Shown here: positions 12,571-24,965 of the stretch, piece after piece
Layout: each line of letters starts with the position of its first letter
How positions within the stretch are numbered: the stretch's first letter is position 1
From: Tamarix chinensis
Taxonomy: Eukaryota; Streptophyta; Magnoliopsida; Caryophyllales; Tamaricaceae
Length of the DNA: 64,000 nt
Direction: 5' to 3'
Assembly (NCBI GenBank): GCA_030549775.1
Contig: CM060181.1
Coordinates: forward strand, 49,730,218 to 49,794,217
Program-made: the position numbers and the translations under genes
Notes under the pieces: model-generated
Database searches by the model: none
Told to the model about the DNA's origin: nothing
The model's input: only the letters and a program-made list of their open reading frames with translations

Positions 12571-14900
12571 CCCTTTAAATTTTGACTCTTTGCAAAGTTC
12601 GTCCTCCAAACATATTGTATTGACTCTCAATGTCTTAATCTCAACTTTTGATGCTTGTTTTCTCTTTCTAGGTATACCTCCAAGCTAGAAGCTTGAGCTT
12701 TGATAAAATCTACATCACGTGAAATAGCCTTTAATTTGCTCTTCTTGGTTTCCAATTCAGACACTTTAGCCTGAAGGGATTCCTTATTGGCTTTCAAGGT
12801 TGAATGGGCACTCTAAAGCTCTTTATATTCATCCTCTATCCATCAAAAACATTTATCACTCTGAGAGAAATGGTCAAAAATGTTCTTTCTCAAAAAGATT
12901 TGTTGTAAATAATAAGTGAAAATTTAATAAAGTTATTAAATTAATATTATAACATATATGAAATAAATATTTAGTTTTTGCTTGAAAGATAAGGTTCAAG
13001 TCAAATACCAACAAAGTTTTATCCTCAAGCCATTGACAATCCTCTTATCTTGGTGTAACATTATGACCTTAGTTAGCTCGAAACCTATAGTATCATTGGG
13101 ATGAAAACCGAAGAAGCAGTAATCTTCATACATGGTTATAGTGGTCCCATTATCTTCAAATGAGACTTCATAGCCACTCTTAGAAAACTATTTCCTCTAA
13201 GGGAAAGTCTCCAGTTTAGGTACCCCAGCATTAGGAACTTCCATCATAACAACAACATGAGTAGTACCATTAGTACTCGATGGTCCAACAGATGATTTTG
13301 AGGTGTCGCCGACACTTGTGCTCACCTTAGCTTATAGGGGTGGAATAATGTTGGCTTCTAGGAAAATTATCGATCTTCTTGTTGCTTTCTCCTCATAATT
13401 ATCCTCTTCTTCAAGTACAATTATCTTTTTAATGGGGTTCATGACAAAAGGAGGTTGAGGTTCCCTTAAGGAGGGGTTCATTATCTCCTTTCCTTTCTAT
13501 TAGCTTGGCCTTTGAAGAGGCTTAGAAAGATCATATTTTGGTTTTGGAGCCAATGACCTAGGACCAATAATGAGTGGGGCAGATAAAGGTTTGGGTTTAC
13601 CAAATAAAGACTTTGAAATCTTCTTAGTTGCTAACACTTTTGGGATATCCTTTAGTGGGTCTTCCTACTGAAGAGTGTAAATGAATTATGAAGAAATAGT
13701 AATCGTGTAAGCAAGAATGTTAGATATGAAACATGTGTTGATAGGACAGCCAACATACTCAAGTTAGAGTCAATAATTGATGCCTTCACAAAATTATTTT
13801 TAGTACTAATCTTTTTTTATTTTTCTTTCTTTTATGGTTTTTAAGGACCGAGTTTTAACTTTTTCACTTTTTTTAGCATATAATAAGGTAAAAGAGCTCT
13901 TAGAGTGTTATTACGAATAAAAATGGTAGTGATATATCATTGGAATATATACCTTTCATTTGATCACCTTGGTAATGGATGCCCCACTAAGAGGATGGAC
14001 AGTGGGTTTTTTTTAAGCCCTTAGACAAACTAGGGTCAACAAATTGTTGTTGATCCTTCTATGTATTACGTTGTAAAAATTTCAAGTAGTATGATTCCAT
14101 AAGCCAACAAACATATTAAATCATTGAATGAGTGAAAATTATGATAGAAGGACATGTTACTCACCAACATTAGAAATTATCCCTATCTTCCTAAGGATGA
14201 TGGGACCGTTTGTGAACTCGTTGTTATTTACCATGTACCCATCCTACACAAACTTGTTAAATTTGTACACATGTACTTCCAACTCCAGAGAAAAAGTGGA
14301 CAATCTTTGACATCTGGGTTAAGCTAACCTTATTTGGGCATATTCCACTCGAAATGGCCTAAGACAAAGAAGTATTGTGACTTCCACTTTTTAACATAAT
14401 ATTGAGGTTCTTTGATAAACTCATTTTTGCCACTAGTTTGAATGGAGTAGAAGCACAGGGTCGATAGATGACTTTGAAATTTGAAGAAGCGCTTGAACAA
14501 ATCCATTATTGGTCTTACTTCCAACAAATAACAACCATACAAAAATTCCGTTACCATTATCCAGGTGTTGGGAACGAATTAAGCAAGGCTAAGTTGTTAG
14601 TCTTGATGAAATTTCCTTATAAATGGATGTAAGGGAAAATGAATGCCAGCATAAAGTGCCTTGGCATATAAGGTTTTGCATATGTCTAACGGGTTATTGA
14701 CTTTGTCTGATGGGGTTGGCAAAATTAAAGTGAGGGAAGAAAGAATATGGTATTTCATTAAAAAATGCTCAAGTTGAGCTTCAGTAATGTTGCTTGGAAC
14801 AAAAGTGTTTGAGTCAAATGAGGAAGATTAAATTATTTTGACAAAAAGGGGGAGGATTAGAAAGAGGTGAAGGGATTAAGGGGTTTGTTATAATTGGGTT
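12570..14900 (-). pseudogene. Relic of a plant 'gypsy-type putative transposase' ORF with coiled-coil tail
   Basis: On the minus strand, 14557-14330 reads MVTEFLYGCYLLEVRPIMDL followed by aromatic-rich sequence ending KWKSQYFFV. This resembles the conserved block of the plant ORFs annotated as putative gypsy-type transposon or transposase (exact domain match unverified). Further downstream (about 12850-12620) the minus strand encodes Lys/Glu/Leu-rich text such as ANKESLQAKVSELE, typical of the coiled-coil end of such ORFs. Stops and shifts are frequent; the copy is non-functional. Confidence 0.5.
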
Positions 14901-15394
14901 CGTCAAAGAAAAAAAAAGGGAAAGGAGAAATTGAAGGTGCAATGGATGTATTTGGATATTGGAAAATATAGGAAATAGAAGATTTTCCAAGTTTTTTAAG
15001 AAAAAATATCATTTAGAAGAGTATGGGATTTAATGGGTCGTTCAAAAAGGTTGGTGGTTGGTACGGCAGCAACATGAGCTCTACAAGTGCGATTATTGTC
15101 GGGAAGCTCATTATGTTGAATACCTTTGCTTATAGCAACAATAATTATTGTATGGATTATGTTGCTCTTATTTAAAGGCTTATCATCTTATTTAAACATG
15201 TGCGGGGAAGAAAAATAAGGCTTATTTAGCAAGCCTCATTTTGCTGTCATTTTATATTTTATCAAAATTTAAATTTTGAATTTTATAAAAGTTGATGAGA
15301 TTGATGAAGTTTTGTTTTTTCTTGAGTAGGATATGTCAACAAACTTTACATAATTGAGTTGATTTTTCAATACTTGATAGTGCATATGTATGAT

Positions 15395-15615
15395 GTCTAA
15401 TGGCCTTCTATTTGTAAATGACCGACAATCCTTTTATTTGTAAGTAACGGTTGGTCTTTTTATTTGTAAGCAACCAACCGTCTTTTTATTTATAAGTGAC
15501 CAACAATCTTTTTATTTGTAAGTGACCGATGGAATTTTTGTATAACTTTATTTGTAAGTGACTAATGGACTTTCATATACCTTTATTTATAATTGTTTGA
15601 CAATCTTTTTATTTT
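15395..15615. repeat. Degenerate tandem repeat, about 28-30 bp unit
   Basis: Units built on 'ctttttatttgtaagtgacc' recur about six to seven times with drift (gaccgacaat / aacggttggt / caaccaaccgt / gaccaacaat variants). No coding sense. Confidence 0.75.
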
Positions 15616-15619
15616 TTGT

Positions 15620-16290
15620 AAACGTATGGTTTGAACCGTTGGCAATATAACCAAAGTCCGGTCTATCTACATGCGAGAAATATTTGATGTGTTTAACCGT
15701 TGACAACTTAACCAAGTTTAACTTGTCTATCCTAGGAGAATGATTGGCGTGATTGATGAAATTTTAAAGGAATTAATGATATGGGTCTTCCCCAAATTAT
15801 TAGTAGTGGATCTTAAGAGTGTCGGTCCAACGGATGAAGGTCAGTCCAAAAACTTCTATCCCTATATATGGTGTCTTATATCCATTTTAGATATATGACA
15901 ATTATAATACAATTCTCATATTTTTGTTCTCTCCTCTTTTTTCTGAATTTTTCTCTCAACACTCCTTAGTTAGTTGACAATACCTTTAATTTATTAAGAA
16001 CACATTTGTTCACAAATCTCCAATAACCCCAAATCAAGAACACCTTTCTCCTGAAGCTTTTATGTGGTTGGGAGAATATGTTGGCAACACCCCCGGACAA
16101 AATCTCTTACTCAAGGGAGTGTTCTCAACTTCCAAATTTTCATCCACTCCCTATTGTTACGCCTAGAAGGAGGAGCACCTCGCCTTGTTGAGTAAGCTTT
16201 AGAAGGAGCCGATATGTTGTCTTAATTGTGTAAACCCTATCACTAGAAAAGAACCGAGCATGAAGGTCCCTTCACCTTTCCCCCAACAAT
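15620..16290. other. LTR-like promoter and leader sequence (tentative)
   Basis: A TATATAT box near 15862-15870 is followed by pyrimidine-rich leader text, and the block ends in CCCCAACA followed by 'atggtat', which resembles the start of a tRNA-iMet primer site cut short. The matching second LTR and target duplication were not found, so this is only suggestive. Confidence 0.3.
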
Positions 16291-17560
16291 GGTATTTTTT
16301 TTAACGCAATGTACATCTGTCGGCACAAATAGGTCATGAAGCAAATCATCATTCCATGTCATTTTGCTGCTGTTCATGAGGTTACCAAGACGTGAGTCTC
16401 AATTTGTGTCCTCTAGCTGGGTTACCAGCTTGAAGCTATGTGGCGTATGGATCCATATGTCGTCCTATACGTTGATTCTGTTTCTGTCTCCTACCATCTA
16501 AAATAGCCTCGATTGTACCACTGTCCTATCATCCCATTCACTCCTCCACACATAACTAGGATTGTACCCGAGTTTAGCCTCCATGAAATTGTGTTGTGGG
16601 AAGTAACTGTTGGGTTATGAGTCCCTTCCTATGTGGAAAAACTCATATTTTATATATTTTATGTATGGGGGTATCTCAAAGGGTCTTAGCTCATTTATTG
16701 TGTAGCTTCCTTGAGAAGTTTTTTACTCTCATCTTTATTAAGGAGTATTGAGATAATTCGGAAGGCCATCAAACACCGAAACCGGAAGGGCAAAGGTTTT
16801 TACAAAGTGCAGTTCTGGGTGTTTTTCTCAGGCTCAGTCTTCATCAACTGCTCCGATCGAAGGTCAAACGTACTCCGACTTAGCTGAAATTTGGACAAAA
16901 CCTTCGGGACATCTTTTTCTTCAAATCCAACGGTCGGTTTGTTTATTAATGCTCTAGTTTGTGAGATATTTCCAATGTACCGAGCCCCTATTTTCAAGTG
17001 ACGAAACCTCATCATTTTTTTTGGTTTGGTTGTTTGTTGGTTGATAAGAATTTGGTGGGTTGTGTATCCTTTAGGTGCTCATTGTAAGGAGATTGTTATA
17101 ATCATCTTTGATTATAGTGGAGCAAGTTTTTGGACTAGGTCCCGTGGGTTTTACCTCTTTCACTTTGAGGGTTTCCCACATAAAAATTCTTGTGTCTCTT
17201 TTTTATTTGTTTGCTTGAGCATTTGCACTTATTTACTTGCTGATTTGATATCATTGTAGATTGTCATCTTGCTGTGGTTGACACCATCTACTTAGTGTTG
17301 GGTAATTATTAATATTGGGAACCCCTTATTTTTCCCATCAGTAACGAGCCTTCCATATTCTAGCAATGAGGGAGGCGTCATTTAACATAATTCTCTAGGC
17401 CTGCTTCCCAAGCATTGCAAGATGGAACATGTGGATATCCCGAAAGCTCATACCCCTTCCTCCTTCCGTCTACACAGCTCTTTCCAATAGAGCTAATGGA
17501 TGCTGTGTCAGATCTCGTGTTTGTTCCAATATATCTAATTGATGGTTTTTCTAGGTTTTA
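16290..17560 (-). mobile_element. LINE ORF2 fragment, split by a solo LTR
   Basis: On the minus strand, 17560-17346 reads close to FRDIHMFHLAMLGKQAWRIM with HCRNMEGS-like text after it, the familiar LINE segment after the RT. After skipping 16608-17345, the reading resumes (about 16595-16300) with MEAKLGYNPSYVWRS and MVGDRNRINV, the expected next segment. The two halves join at the insertion site, showing that the LTR landed inside the LINE. Confidence 0.8.
16608..17340 (+). mobile_element. Solo LTR, copia-like, 733 bp, TSD GTAAC
   Basis: It starts TGTTGGGTTATG and ends TTCCCATCA, giving TG...CA ends. Exact 5-bp direct repeats GTAAC flank it (16603-16607 and 17341-17345). A TATA-like run (tatatattttatg) lies about 45-60 bp from the start, supporting plus orientation. 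No primer site, coding region or second LTR is present, so recombination between two LTRs probably removed the interior. The TGTTGGG start favours Ty1/copia, an inference only. Confidence 0.85.
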
Positions 17561-18500
17561 AATATTTTTACTCAAGTATAATACAACATAAGTAGAATAA
17601 TTATAGAATAGTTATGTAGGGTCTAAAAATTGGTTTGGGTACTTCGCCTCTACTAGCGAATTGTAAAATCATCATAATTTGATTATCGATTTACATTAGC
17701 TATCTTAGATGTTAGTGCCTGACTTGGGACAAATTTAAACTACTTGATAACTGAAATAGAATGAAAGTAAAGTATAGCCACAAACTCAGGAAAACGGGTA
17801 GATGACCAACTTAGGAAAATTATGACCAAAATAATATTTAACTCCGCAATTTAGAATAAAATTTTATATAAATGTAAGAATACTTTGTTAGTTAAATAAA
17901 ACCCATCTTCAATTATAAAATAATCAATTATATTATAGCATCAATGAATACATGGCATCACCTATTACACTCAATTATAAAATATTATGAAGTACTCTTA
18001 CTTCAATCCACTTTCAATGATAGTATCCTTACTTTAATCCTTAGTCAAATTGGAAAAAATTCAATAAAAATTATTAGATGCATTTGTTGATGATAATTTT
18101 CATCTATGAACAATTAAAACTTATACATATTATATTTTTCAAAGATGACCAATAGAAGAAAAAAATCCTCATTCTCAATACAAATGAATATAGGAAATGC
18201 TAAATATTTGGTATTTGGGAAATAAGTTAATTCGAACTTAAATGATTTCTTTTTGTGTAGGAAAAATTGTACAGGATTTTTAATTGGCCTAAGTATTTTT
18301 AGGATATTAGAATAAATACATTAAACCAAAATATTTTGTTAAGGCTTAAAAGAAACTTTTCATATCAAAAATACCAAAAAATAAAAATAAAATGCTAGTA
18401 TTTAAATTGGGATTTCTTGCATCAAGTACTTCTAGGAATGCAACTTCCACTGAACTTTGTAAGACTTTTAATGGCATGAATTTTAGGAGTTTCATATACC
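17561..18500. other. No recognised feature
   Basis: AT-rich with no supported coding sequence. The 61-codon ORFs near 18346-18690 look like noise or LINE shadow. Confidence 0.4.
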
Positions 18501-19419
18501 AAATGTGACACCTTGCATCATTTCGAAGCATGACGAGGCCTCTGTCAAGGAGATCCTATGTCCCTTTATCTCTTTGTTATTGCCATGGATTGTTTCATCT
18601 ATGTGTGTAAGCAATTATGGATTAAACCTAACTTTAAAGAGTACCCCACTACAAAAGGCTATGCATTGTAAATCTCTCCTTTGTAGATAGTGTCCTTTTG
18701 TTCAACCATGGAGATGATGCATTTGTCAAATGCCTCATGAGTATCTTACACGACTTTAGCCATCTTTTTAGCCTTCAAATTAGTTCATAAAAACAAATGT
18801 CCTCTAATTTGATGGTGTTTCCCCTACATTTAAGTTTTATGGCTAATGACTTATCTTTCTAGGTTGGAGAAATGCCTTTCAAGTATTTAGGTCTTCTAGT
18901 ATCTAATTATTGGTTAAGTACTCACCAAATGGTTGCCTTCATTGATAAAATCACACGTAAAATTTTGCATTGATCCTCCAAGATGTTATCTCACGTGAGA
19001 AGACTCTAGTTTATTAACGATGTTCTATTTCGGATCCAAATTTACTATAGTTAGACATAATTTCTTCTTAAGAATTTGATTAAGCAAGTGAATGCATTAT
19101 GTTGAATCTTCCTTTAGATAGGTAAAGGAACTATATGATGAAATCCCCCTCTCTCTTGAACATAGTGTTATTTACCTAAGAGTGAAGGAGGCTTAGGAAA
19201 TTTAGATATTGAGAGGTGGAATATGGTTGCAACTGATAAACACCTTTGGAACATTACAAAAAAAAATAGCACACTTTAGGTGTAATGGATCCATGCTGGG
19301 TATCTGCAGAGGGGAGATATCTACTCAATGCATCTCCCTAGCACTACTGCATGGACTGCCTGTAGTATTTTCAAACTATGTGAAGAGCTTATGAATATTT
19401 TGGAAGCTATGATACTAAT
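18500..19419 (+). mobile_element. LINE ORF2 fragment, left half
   Basis: Plus-strand text shows LINE RT/post-RT signatures despite breaks: 'LFNHGDDAFVKCLM' near 18690-18740, 'LSHVRRLQFIND' near 18985, and PKSEGGLGNLDIERWN near 19175-19220, which matches the post-RT LINE block. The fragment stops at the solo LTR boundary (19420), and coding-like sequence resumes at 24496. Confidence 0.8.
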
Positions 19420-20947
19420 TGAAATGCCCCAAAACCAAATTTTAAGAATTATAGCTAATTAAGAATTTATTGTGGAAATTAATTAAATAAATTATTTTTA
19501 TTAGAATAAAAGGGAATTAATTAGGGAAAATAAAGAAGAAAATAATAAATATTTTTTTTTTGAAAAATTTGGGTATTTTGCTAATTAAAATAGAATTTAT
19601 GAAAAATCTTTCAAAAATCCTAAATTAGTCTAAAAAGGGATTGTAAATATTATTTTATTTAAATATTAATATTTTTAAATATCTCAAATATCCAAGTTAA
19701 TTTAACTGACCCCAACTCACCTATTTTTCTTTTTCTTTTCCCTTTTCCTTTTCCCTTTTCTTTCTTTCTTTCTTTTCTTTTCTTTTCTTTTTATTTCTTC
19801 TTCTTTTCTTTTTCTTCCTCCTTACCTCGATTGGGCTTGTCCGCGGCCCGCTTCCCTTCTTTCCTTTTTCTCCTACATTGGCCCGTCTCCTTTCTTTTTT
19901 TCTTCCTTTGGCATGGCCTAGGGCTGGAACATCGTGTTTTAGCCTCCTTTCTTAACTCCCGCCAACCGGTTTTCTTCCTTTCCTTTCTTTTCTTTTTTTT
20001 TTCCGGCCGATCGGTCCACACACCCCCACCTTCTTCTTCCTCCCTCTTCTTCTCCCCCAACGTCAACTTGCAACGACCCAAAAGTTCGGTCGTCGGCCTC
20101 GCCGTTTGACCCATTATTTCTCCTTTTTTTCCTGTCGTTTCGCCGGCCACGCTGACCCAACCCACTCCCCTCTCTCCTCACGCGGTTCCTCCTTTTCCTG
20201 CGCAACAACCTGCCACGTTTTTGAATTTTCTCCGGCCAACCATCGCCGCTAGTGAGCCCTAACTGACCTACCCTATTCCCTCATCATTCCCCTGATCTTA
20301 TCCTCTCCTTTAAGCCCTGTAAATACCCCCATAACTCGTATAGATCGAGCTTTTGATTTCCTACCTAGAAAACCCCCCTCATGCGCCACTGCCATTTCAG
20401 ACATCAATTCCACAGTCTTCAGCCAACGCCGCCGCCCACTCTGCCCACCTAAGCACTCCCTACACCAACCTCTAACTATACCTCCCTTCTCCCTCGATTT
20501 TCCCTGCATGAGCTACCCCGGTCGTGCAAAGTGCCCTCCTCGAGTAGCCCTTTCTCCGCCCCTGCCACCCTTCGCACCATCGTCCACCACCACTTCTGCT
20601 GATATCACCGCCCCTTTCCCCTTCCAAAAGCCTCTGCAGACTTCCCTTTATCTCCCCTACCTTTCTTTTCCTCTTTCTCCCCCTCTTCCTCTTCTTCTCT
20701 CCTTCTTTCATTTTTGGTCACCGCCGCCGCCGTGTGCCGCCACCCTCATTCTTCCTCTCCTTTTTCCAGCATTCAACTTTTCCTCTTTTCTTCTTTTTTT
20801 TCTGGCCACCACTGCCACTGTCGTGCACCATCGCTGGTGCCGCCTGTCGCCATCAACCCAAAGTTGAACCCCCAAACCCTCTCAACCCTTTTTTACTATT
20901 TATACAAGCTTTAAATATTTAATTTTATTATTTTTCCAATTATTCAA

Positions 20948-20958
20948 ATATATTATTA

Positions 20959-21001
<43 letters not shown>

Positions 21002-21148
21002 TACTACTACTACTACTACTATTGCTGCTGCTGCTGCTGCTGCTGCTACTGCTACTAATGTTTAATTGTTATTGCTATTGAGGGTTGAAGCCCTATTATA
21101 TTTTTATTTTGGTTATATTATTATTAATATTATTATTATTATTATGTG

Positions 21149-21198
<50 letters not shown>

Positions 21199-21279
21199 TA
21201 GTATTATTATTCTATATAGGGCTGAGACCCTATTATTTCTATTTTGAATTTTTAGTATTAGTATTATTAATATCATGTC

Positions 21280-21358
<79 letters not shown>

Positions 21359-21535
21359 TGTTGTTGTTGTTGTTGTTGTTATTGTTATTATTATTATTAG
21401 TTTTATTATTATTCAATGTAGGGTCAAAACCTTACTTCATTTTATCTTCGATTATTATCATTACTATTATTACCATTATGATTATTATTATTTTGTAGTA
21501 TTATTATGGTTTTTATCCTTATTATTATTATTACT

Positions 21536-21589
<54 letters not shown>

Positions 21590-21629
21590 TTGGTGAAGGG
21601 TCGAAGCCCTTATTCCATCATCTATTTGT

Positions 21630-21664
<35 letters not shown>

Positions 21665-21690
21665 CATTATTATTATTATTTAGTATCATT
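20948..21690. repeat. Trinucleotide arrays (ATT, ACT, GCT, TTG)
   Basis: At least five long ATT runs are present, with attached ACT, TGC and TTG runs, separated by short repeats of 'agggttgaagccctatta'-like text (21081, 21217, 21597). The interspersed unit shows that the arrays expanded inside a duplicated LTR segment. Poly-Ile and poly-Leu ORFs here are artefacts. Confidence 0.9.
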
Positions 21691-22357
21691 ATAAGTATTA
21701 GGGTAAAGCCTTCAAACCTTATATTATCAACTTTTACAATATTACTATTATTTCTTATATCTTTAGCAAAATTAGTACTTAGTTAATGTCATTATTATTA
21801 ATTTGTTATTAATTTATCAAAAACCTAGTCTTAGAATAAATTAAGAAATAATAGTATTTTTGGTAGGAGGGAATCTAAACTTTAGTTTTTTCTTCATATA
21901 GGTGAGACCAGTCAAAGCCTTAAGGAGGCGTAGGAGTATGCTCCAAAACCGGTGTTGTTTTAGGTAAGGGTGTAACTAAGGCCTTATGTGTATTTATGTA
22001 CCCTATATGCTTGGATGCCTTGTATAATATCGTGTGTGTATCATGCGATATTAGTTGACTATTTTATGTATGGAGCAGCTTGGAGTTGAGGTATGCTTAT
22101 CTACCTTCTTATTGTATATGTTGATATGTATGTGAGGTGAAATGTTGTGGAATGTGATGTAATGTGTTGTGATCCTTTAAGACATGCATGCGAGGATGTT
22201 ACTGTGGTATTGTGGGATGGAAAGGATGAAAAAGAAAAACGGGAAGTTAAGTTGACCAAAGGGGAATAAGTTGACCAAGGGATATGAGTTGACCTAAATA
22301 TTTTAATGATACATGAGTGGATGAATAAATTGGAGATTTTAAATAAAATAAAAGAGT

Positions 22358-22545
22358 GGAGGAATCTAGGGTTTTACATGGATGAATCTAGGGTTTTGCA
22401 TAGATGAATCTAAAGTTTTGCAAGGAGGAATATAGGGTTTTGTATAGATAGATCTAGGGCTTGCATGGGAGAATCTAAGTACGTAAGGAAGAATCTAGGG
22501 TTTGCATGGGTGAATTTAGGGTTTCATGTGGGAGTTTTAGGGTTT
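22358..22545 (+). repeat. Degenerate tandem repeat with TAGGGTTT cores
   Basis: Six or more units of about 25-28 bp share 'gaatctagggttttgcatgg' with variation. The TAGGGTTT core equals a plant telomere-like (telo-box) string. A related single-copy stretch lies at 48530-48600 in the other plus-strand LTR. Confidence 0.8.
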
Positions 22546-23345
22546 TATATGAAAAAGTTTGAAGGTGTGCATGGGAAGGTTAGCGTCTGCATGGGAGTAA
22601 AATTTACGTATGGAAAGTTGACTCAAAGAATTATTTTATTTGGGTATTTGGAGGCTTTGGGTGAAAAAATAGTGCGTAGGATAGTATAAGGGTACATAGG
22701 AGACTGAGCTAAGGTTTGGGAAAAAACCCTAATCTGATAAGGTGGTAAAAAGGAGAAATAAATGAGAGTGAGTGGAGTACGAGAGGATGATGTAAATTAT
22801 CAAGTGAGGATGAGCATGATTGGCATGAAAGAAAATAAGGAGTGGAATGTAAAAAAAAGGAGGGGTGACATGTGGACATGAGGAAGCTAGGGTTTGGTGT
22901 GGTAAGTTAGGGTTTGATGTGGCTACTTAGGATTTTTGTGACCACATGTGTACTTGAGGAGTAAGGCGTCATGATGAGGGTTGAATCAAAGAATTATGAA
23001 GTCTGGGGTGTTAAAATAGTTTGGGTCGTGTGAAGTGGATTAGGATGGACCACATAAGTCTAAATTAGGGTTTTAGGATAAAACCCTAGAGTGAGGTGTT
23101 GAGTGGACTTGGAAGAGTAAGGTAGTGGGCATTAATCCATATACTTAAGAGTTAGACTTCTAGTGTGATATAGGATATGGAGGAATGTATGTTGGGGCAA
23201 GTTAGGAGGTGAGGGAGTATGATGATATACATCGGGTCCGTTGGAGGATAGGCGTAGGGAGAGTGAATCATGCATGTCTAGGGTGAAAATTTCTGAATAA
23301 GACACTTAAGACATCAATCATGTAAAGTGGAAGATTTTTTAGCCT

Positions 23346-23705
23346 GGTCCCACCAATCCACCGATAAGAAATAGTGGTTAGGGCGCTTCATCCTATGCGT
23401 GTCCGATCCACCGGCTATAATAGTGGTTAGGGCATGTTACCTTATGCATGATCGATCCATCGGCTGTAATAGTGGCGGATTCCAAACTCAATAAACCAAA
23501 CCTGAAAGTTTGCGAAGACACATAAAAGACATTAAGTACTTACAATGGAACACCATGCGATCTGGGGCCAACCGATCCACTGGTAAAAAATAGTGGTTAG
23601 GGCATCCTGCCCTATATGTAACTGATCTACCGGCTAATAATAGTGGTCGGGTGTATTATACCCCGTGCGTCTCCGCTCCACCAGCTATAATAGTGGGGGT
23701 TCCAG
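23346..23705 (+). repeat. Two clusters of three CCACCGGCTATAATAGTGG-type units (LTR 1)
   Basis: Cluster one spans about 23346-23480 and cluster two about 23565-23700. Each has three 19-bp units (CCAC...GTGG ends) separated by about 27 bp holding imperfect stems such as AGGGC-atcct-GCCCT and GGGT-gtattat-ACCC. The last unit of each cluster is followed by GG(A/T)TTCC. The same two-by-three layout is seen at 49240-49556. Confidence 0.85.
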
Positions 23706-23910
23706 TACTCGATGGATTTGATAAAAAGCATGGTGTGTAATGAGTTTCGATAAGAGATTAATTAAGTAATTAATTAGGACTATAAATGGACCTTTGTATA
23801 TTTACCTGAATGATCGTATGTCATTTTGTTATCATGTTGGACTTATTTTTTTATTATTCTGTATAGTTTATGTGATTTCATGTGTCAGCCTTAGTGTGCG
23901 GTTACCTTAC

Positions 23911-23929
23911 TCAATACGTAGCGTACTGA
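23911..23929 (+). promoter_or_regulatory. Conserved GTAC stem-loop of the large LTR (LTR 1 copy)
   Basis: TCAATAC, 5-nt loop, GTACTGA: six of seven stem positions pair. The equivalent site exists in four other copies (32878, 40259, 49746, 60877). Function unknown. Confidence 0.6.
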
Positions 23930-24495
23930 CCACCCCTTTCATGGGTGCTGCTCATTCCCACGAGCAGAAGGCCCTTCTGACTTTGTGTAGGTGGGCGATG
24001 CGGTTTTTGATGCCTTTGATGTTCATGAGGCATCAGGCGGGGCTGAGTGTCGAGCATGTGTTTGGCTCAAAATTCGAGAATGGTGTGGCTGGATTCACTC
24101 TTCATGTTATTTTATTTCCTACTATTTTTTCTTTTGTATCAGATTTACCCTTTTATGATTCATTACTTTGTAATGAGTATTCTAGATGAAACATTTATCG
24201 GTTGTAAACTTTATTCCTTTTTTTGGAATTTTTGACTATGCACTCTGATTTATGATTCTTTTATGCGTACTCTGATTTTTATGTTATGATCCTTCTATTT
24301 CTTCTTATGAACTCTTGGCCGATGTATTAATTTAAGTATAACAAATATCCTTTTAGCCTTAGCACTTGGTACTGGAACGGTCGGAGTGAACTGGTCTGGT
24401 ACTAAGTGTGGCAGTAACATTCTCGAAATTCACAGGTTTTTAATTTAATTGCTCCCATATAAAAAAAATAGTAAATTTTGGGGTGTTACATTAAT

Positions 24496-24965
24496 AGAAC
24501 CCTATATTATCAATTCTATATGCAATAAAATTAGAAGAAGATAGGAGATTTAGCCCTAGTGGTGTATAGTTGAGATCAACTCTACATCCCTAAAATGCAA
24601 ATTCATTTTTTGGATTATGGCTCACAAGCAGTTATATACAATTGATTGCATGCACAAGTTTCAACTCATCATTGATAATGCTTGCTTGTTTTGCACCCAA
24701 GTGGAATAAGTTCATCATTTAATGTTAGAATGTCTAATTGTGGGAAGGTACATTCCTACTATTGTAAGGCCTATTGTCAAACATAGGAGAACTAATGGAT
24801 GGTGTGGTCTTTTATGTTCATTTTCTATGGTTCATGGGCATGCTACACAAAAAGTGGAGGTCATGAGGTGTCTTATGGGTACTACAATGTATAAGATACT
24901 TATGAAAATTTCTCTAAATTGTGCTAGGGTTGTCAACATGAGTCTAAAATAAGAAAGTATAGTCT
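24496..24965 (+). mobile_element. LINE ORF2 fragment, right half
   Basis: This continues the LINE interrupted at 19419. PKMQIHFW is followed by a zinc-binding RT tail, ACLFCTQVE...HHLMLEC (about 24675-24735), then a shifted C-terminal tail. The 76-codon ORF at 24722-24952 is part of it, not a host gene. Confidence 0.75.

Larger units (their letters stand above)
19420..24490 (+). mobile_element. Solo LTR 1, large-LTR family, 5071 bp
   Basis: It starts TGAAATGCCCCAAAA and ends TTTTGGGGTGTTACA, the family termini. Flanking 5-mers are CTAAT (19415-19419) and TTAAT (24491-24495), a target duplication with one C/T change. Internal order: AT-rich 5' part, pyrimidine-rich tract (19735-20880), trinucleotide arrays (20948-21690), a conserved block around 'gaggcgtaggag' (21923), TAGGGTTT-rich repeats, two clusters of CCACCGGCTATAATAGTGG units, a GTAC stem-loop, and a conserved 'ctggtactaagtgtggc' near the end. 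The long Leu/Pro/Ser and poly-Ile ORFs inside are compositional artefacts. Confidence 0.88.

Noticed and set aside
21195..21596. 133-codon ORF with poly-Ile and poly-Leu
   Set aside because: Translation of ATT and TTA trinucleotide arrays.
23794..24189. 131-codon ORF near the end of LTR 1
   Set aside because: Lies fully inside the LTR, has no recognised domain, and is not open in the matching part of the element A LTR.
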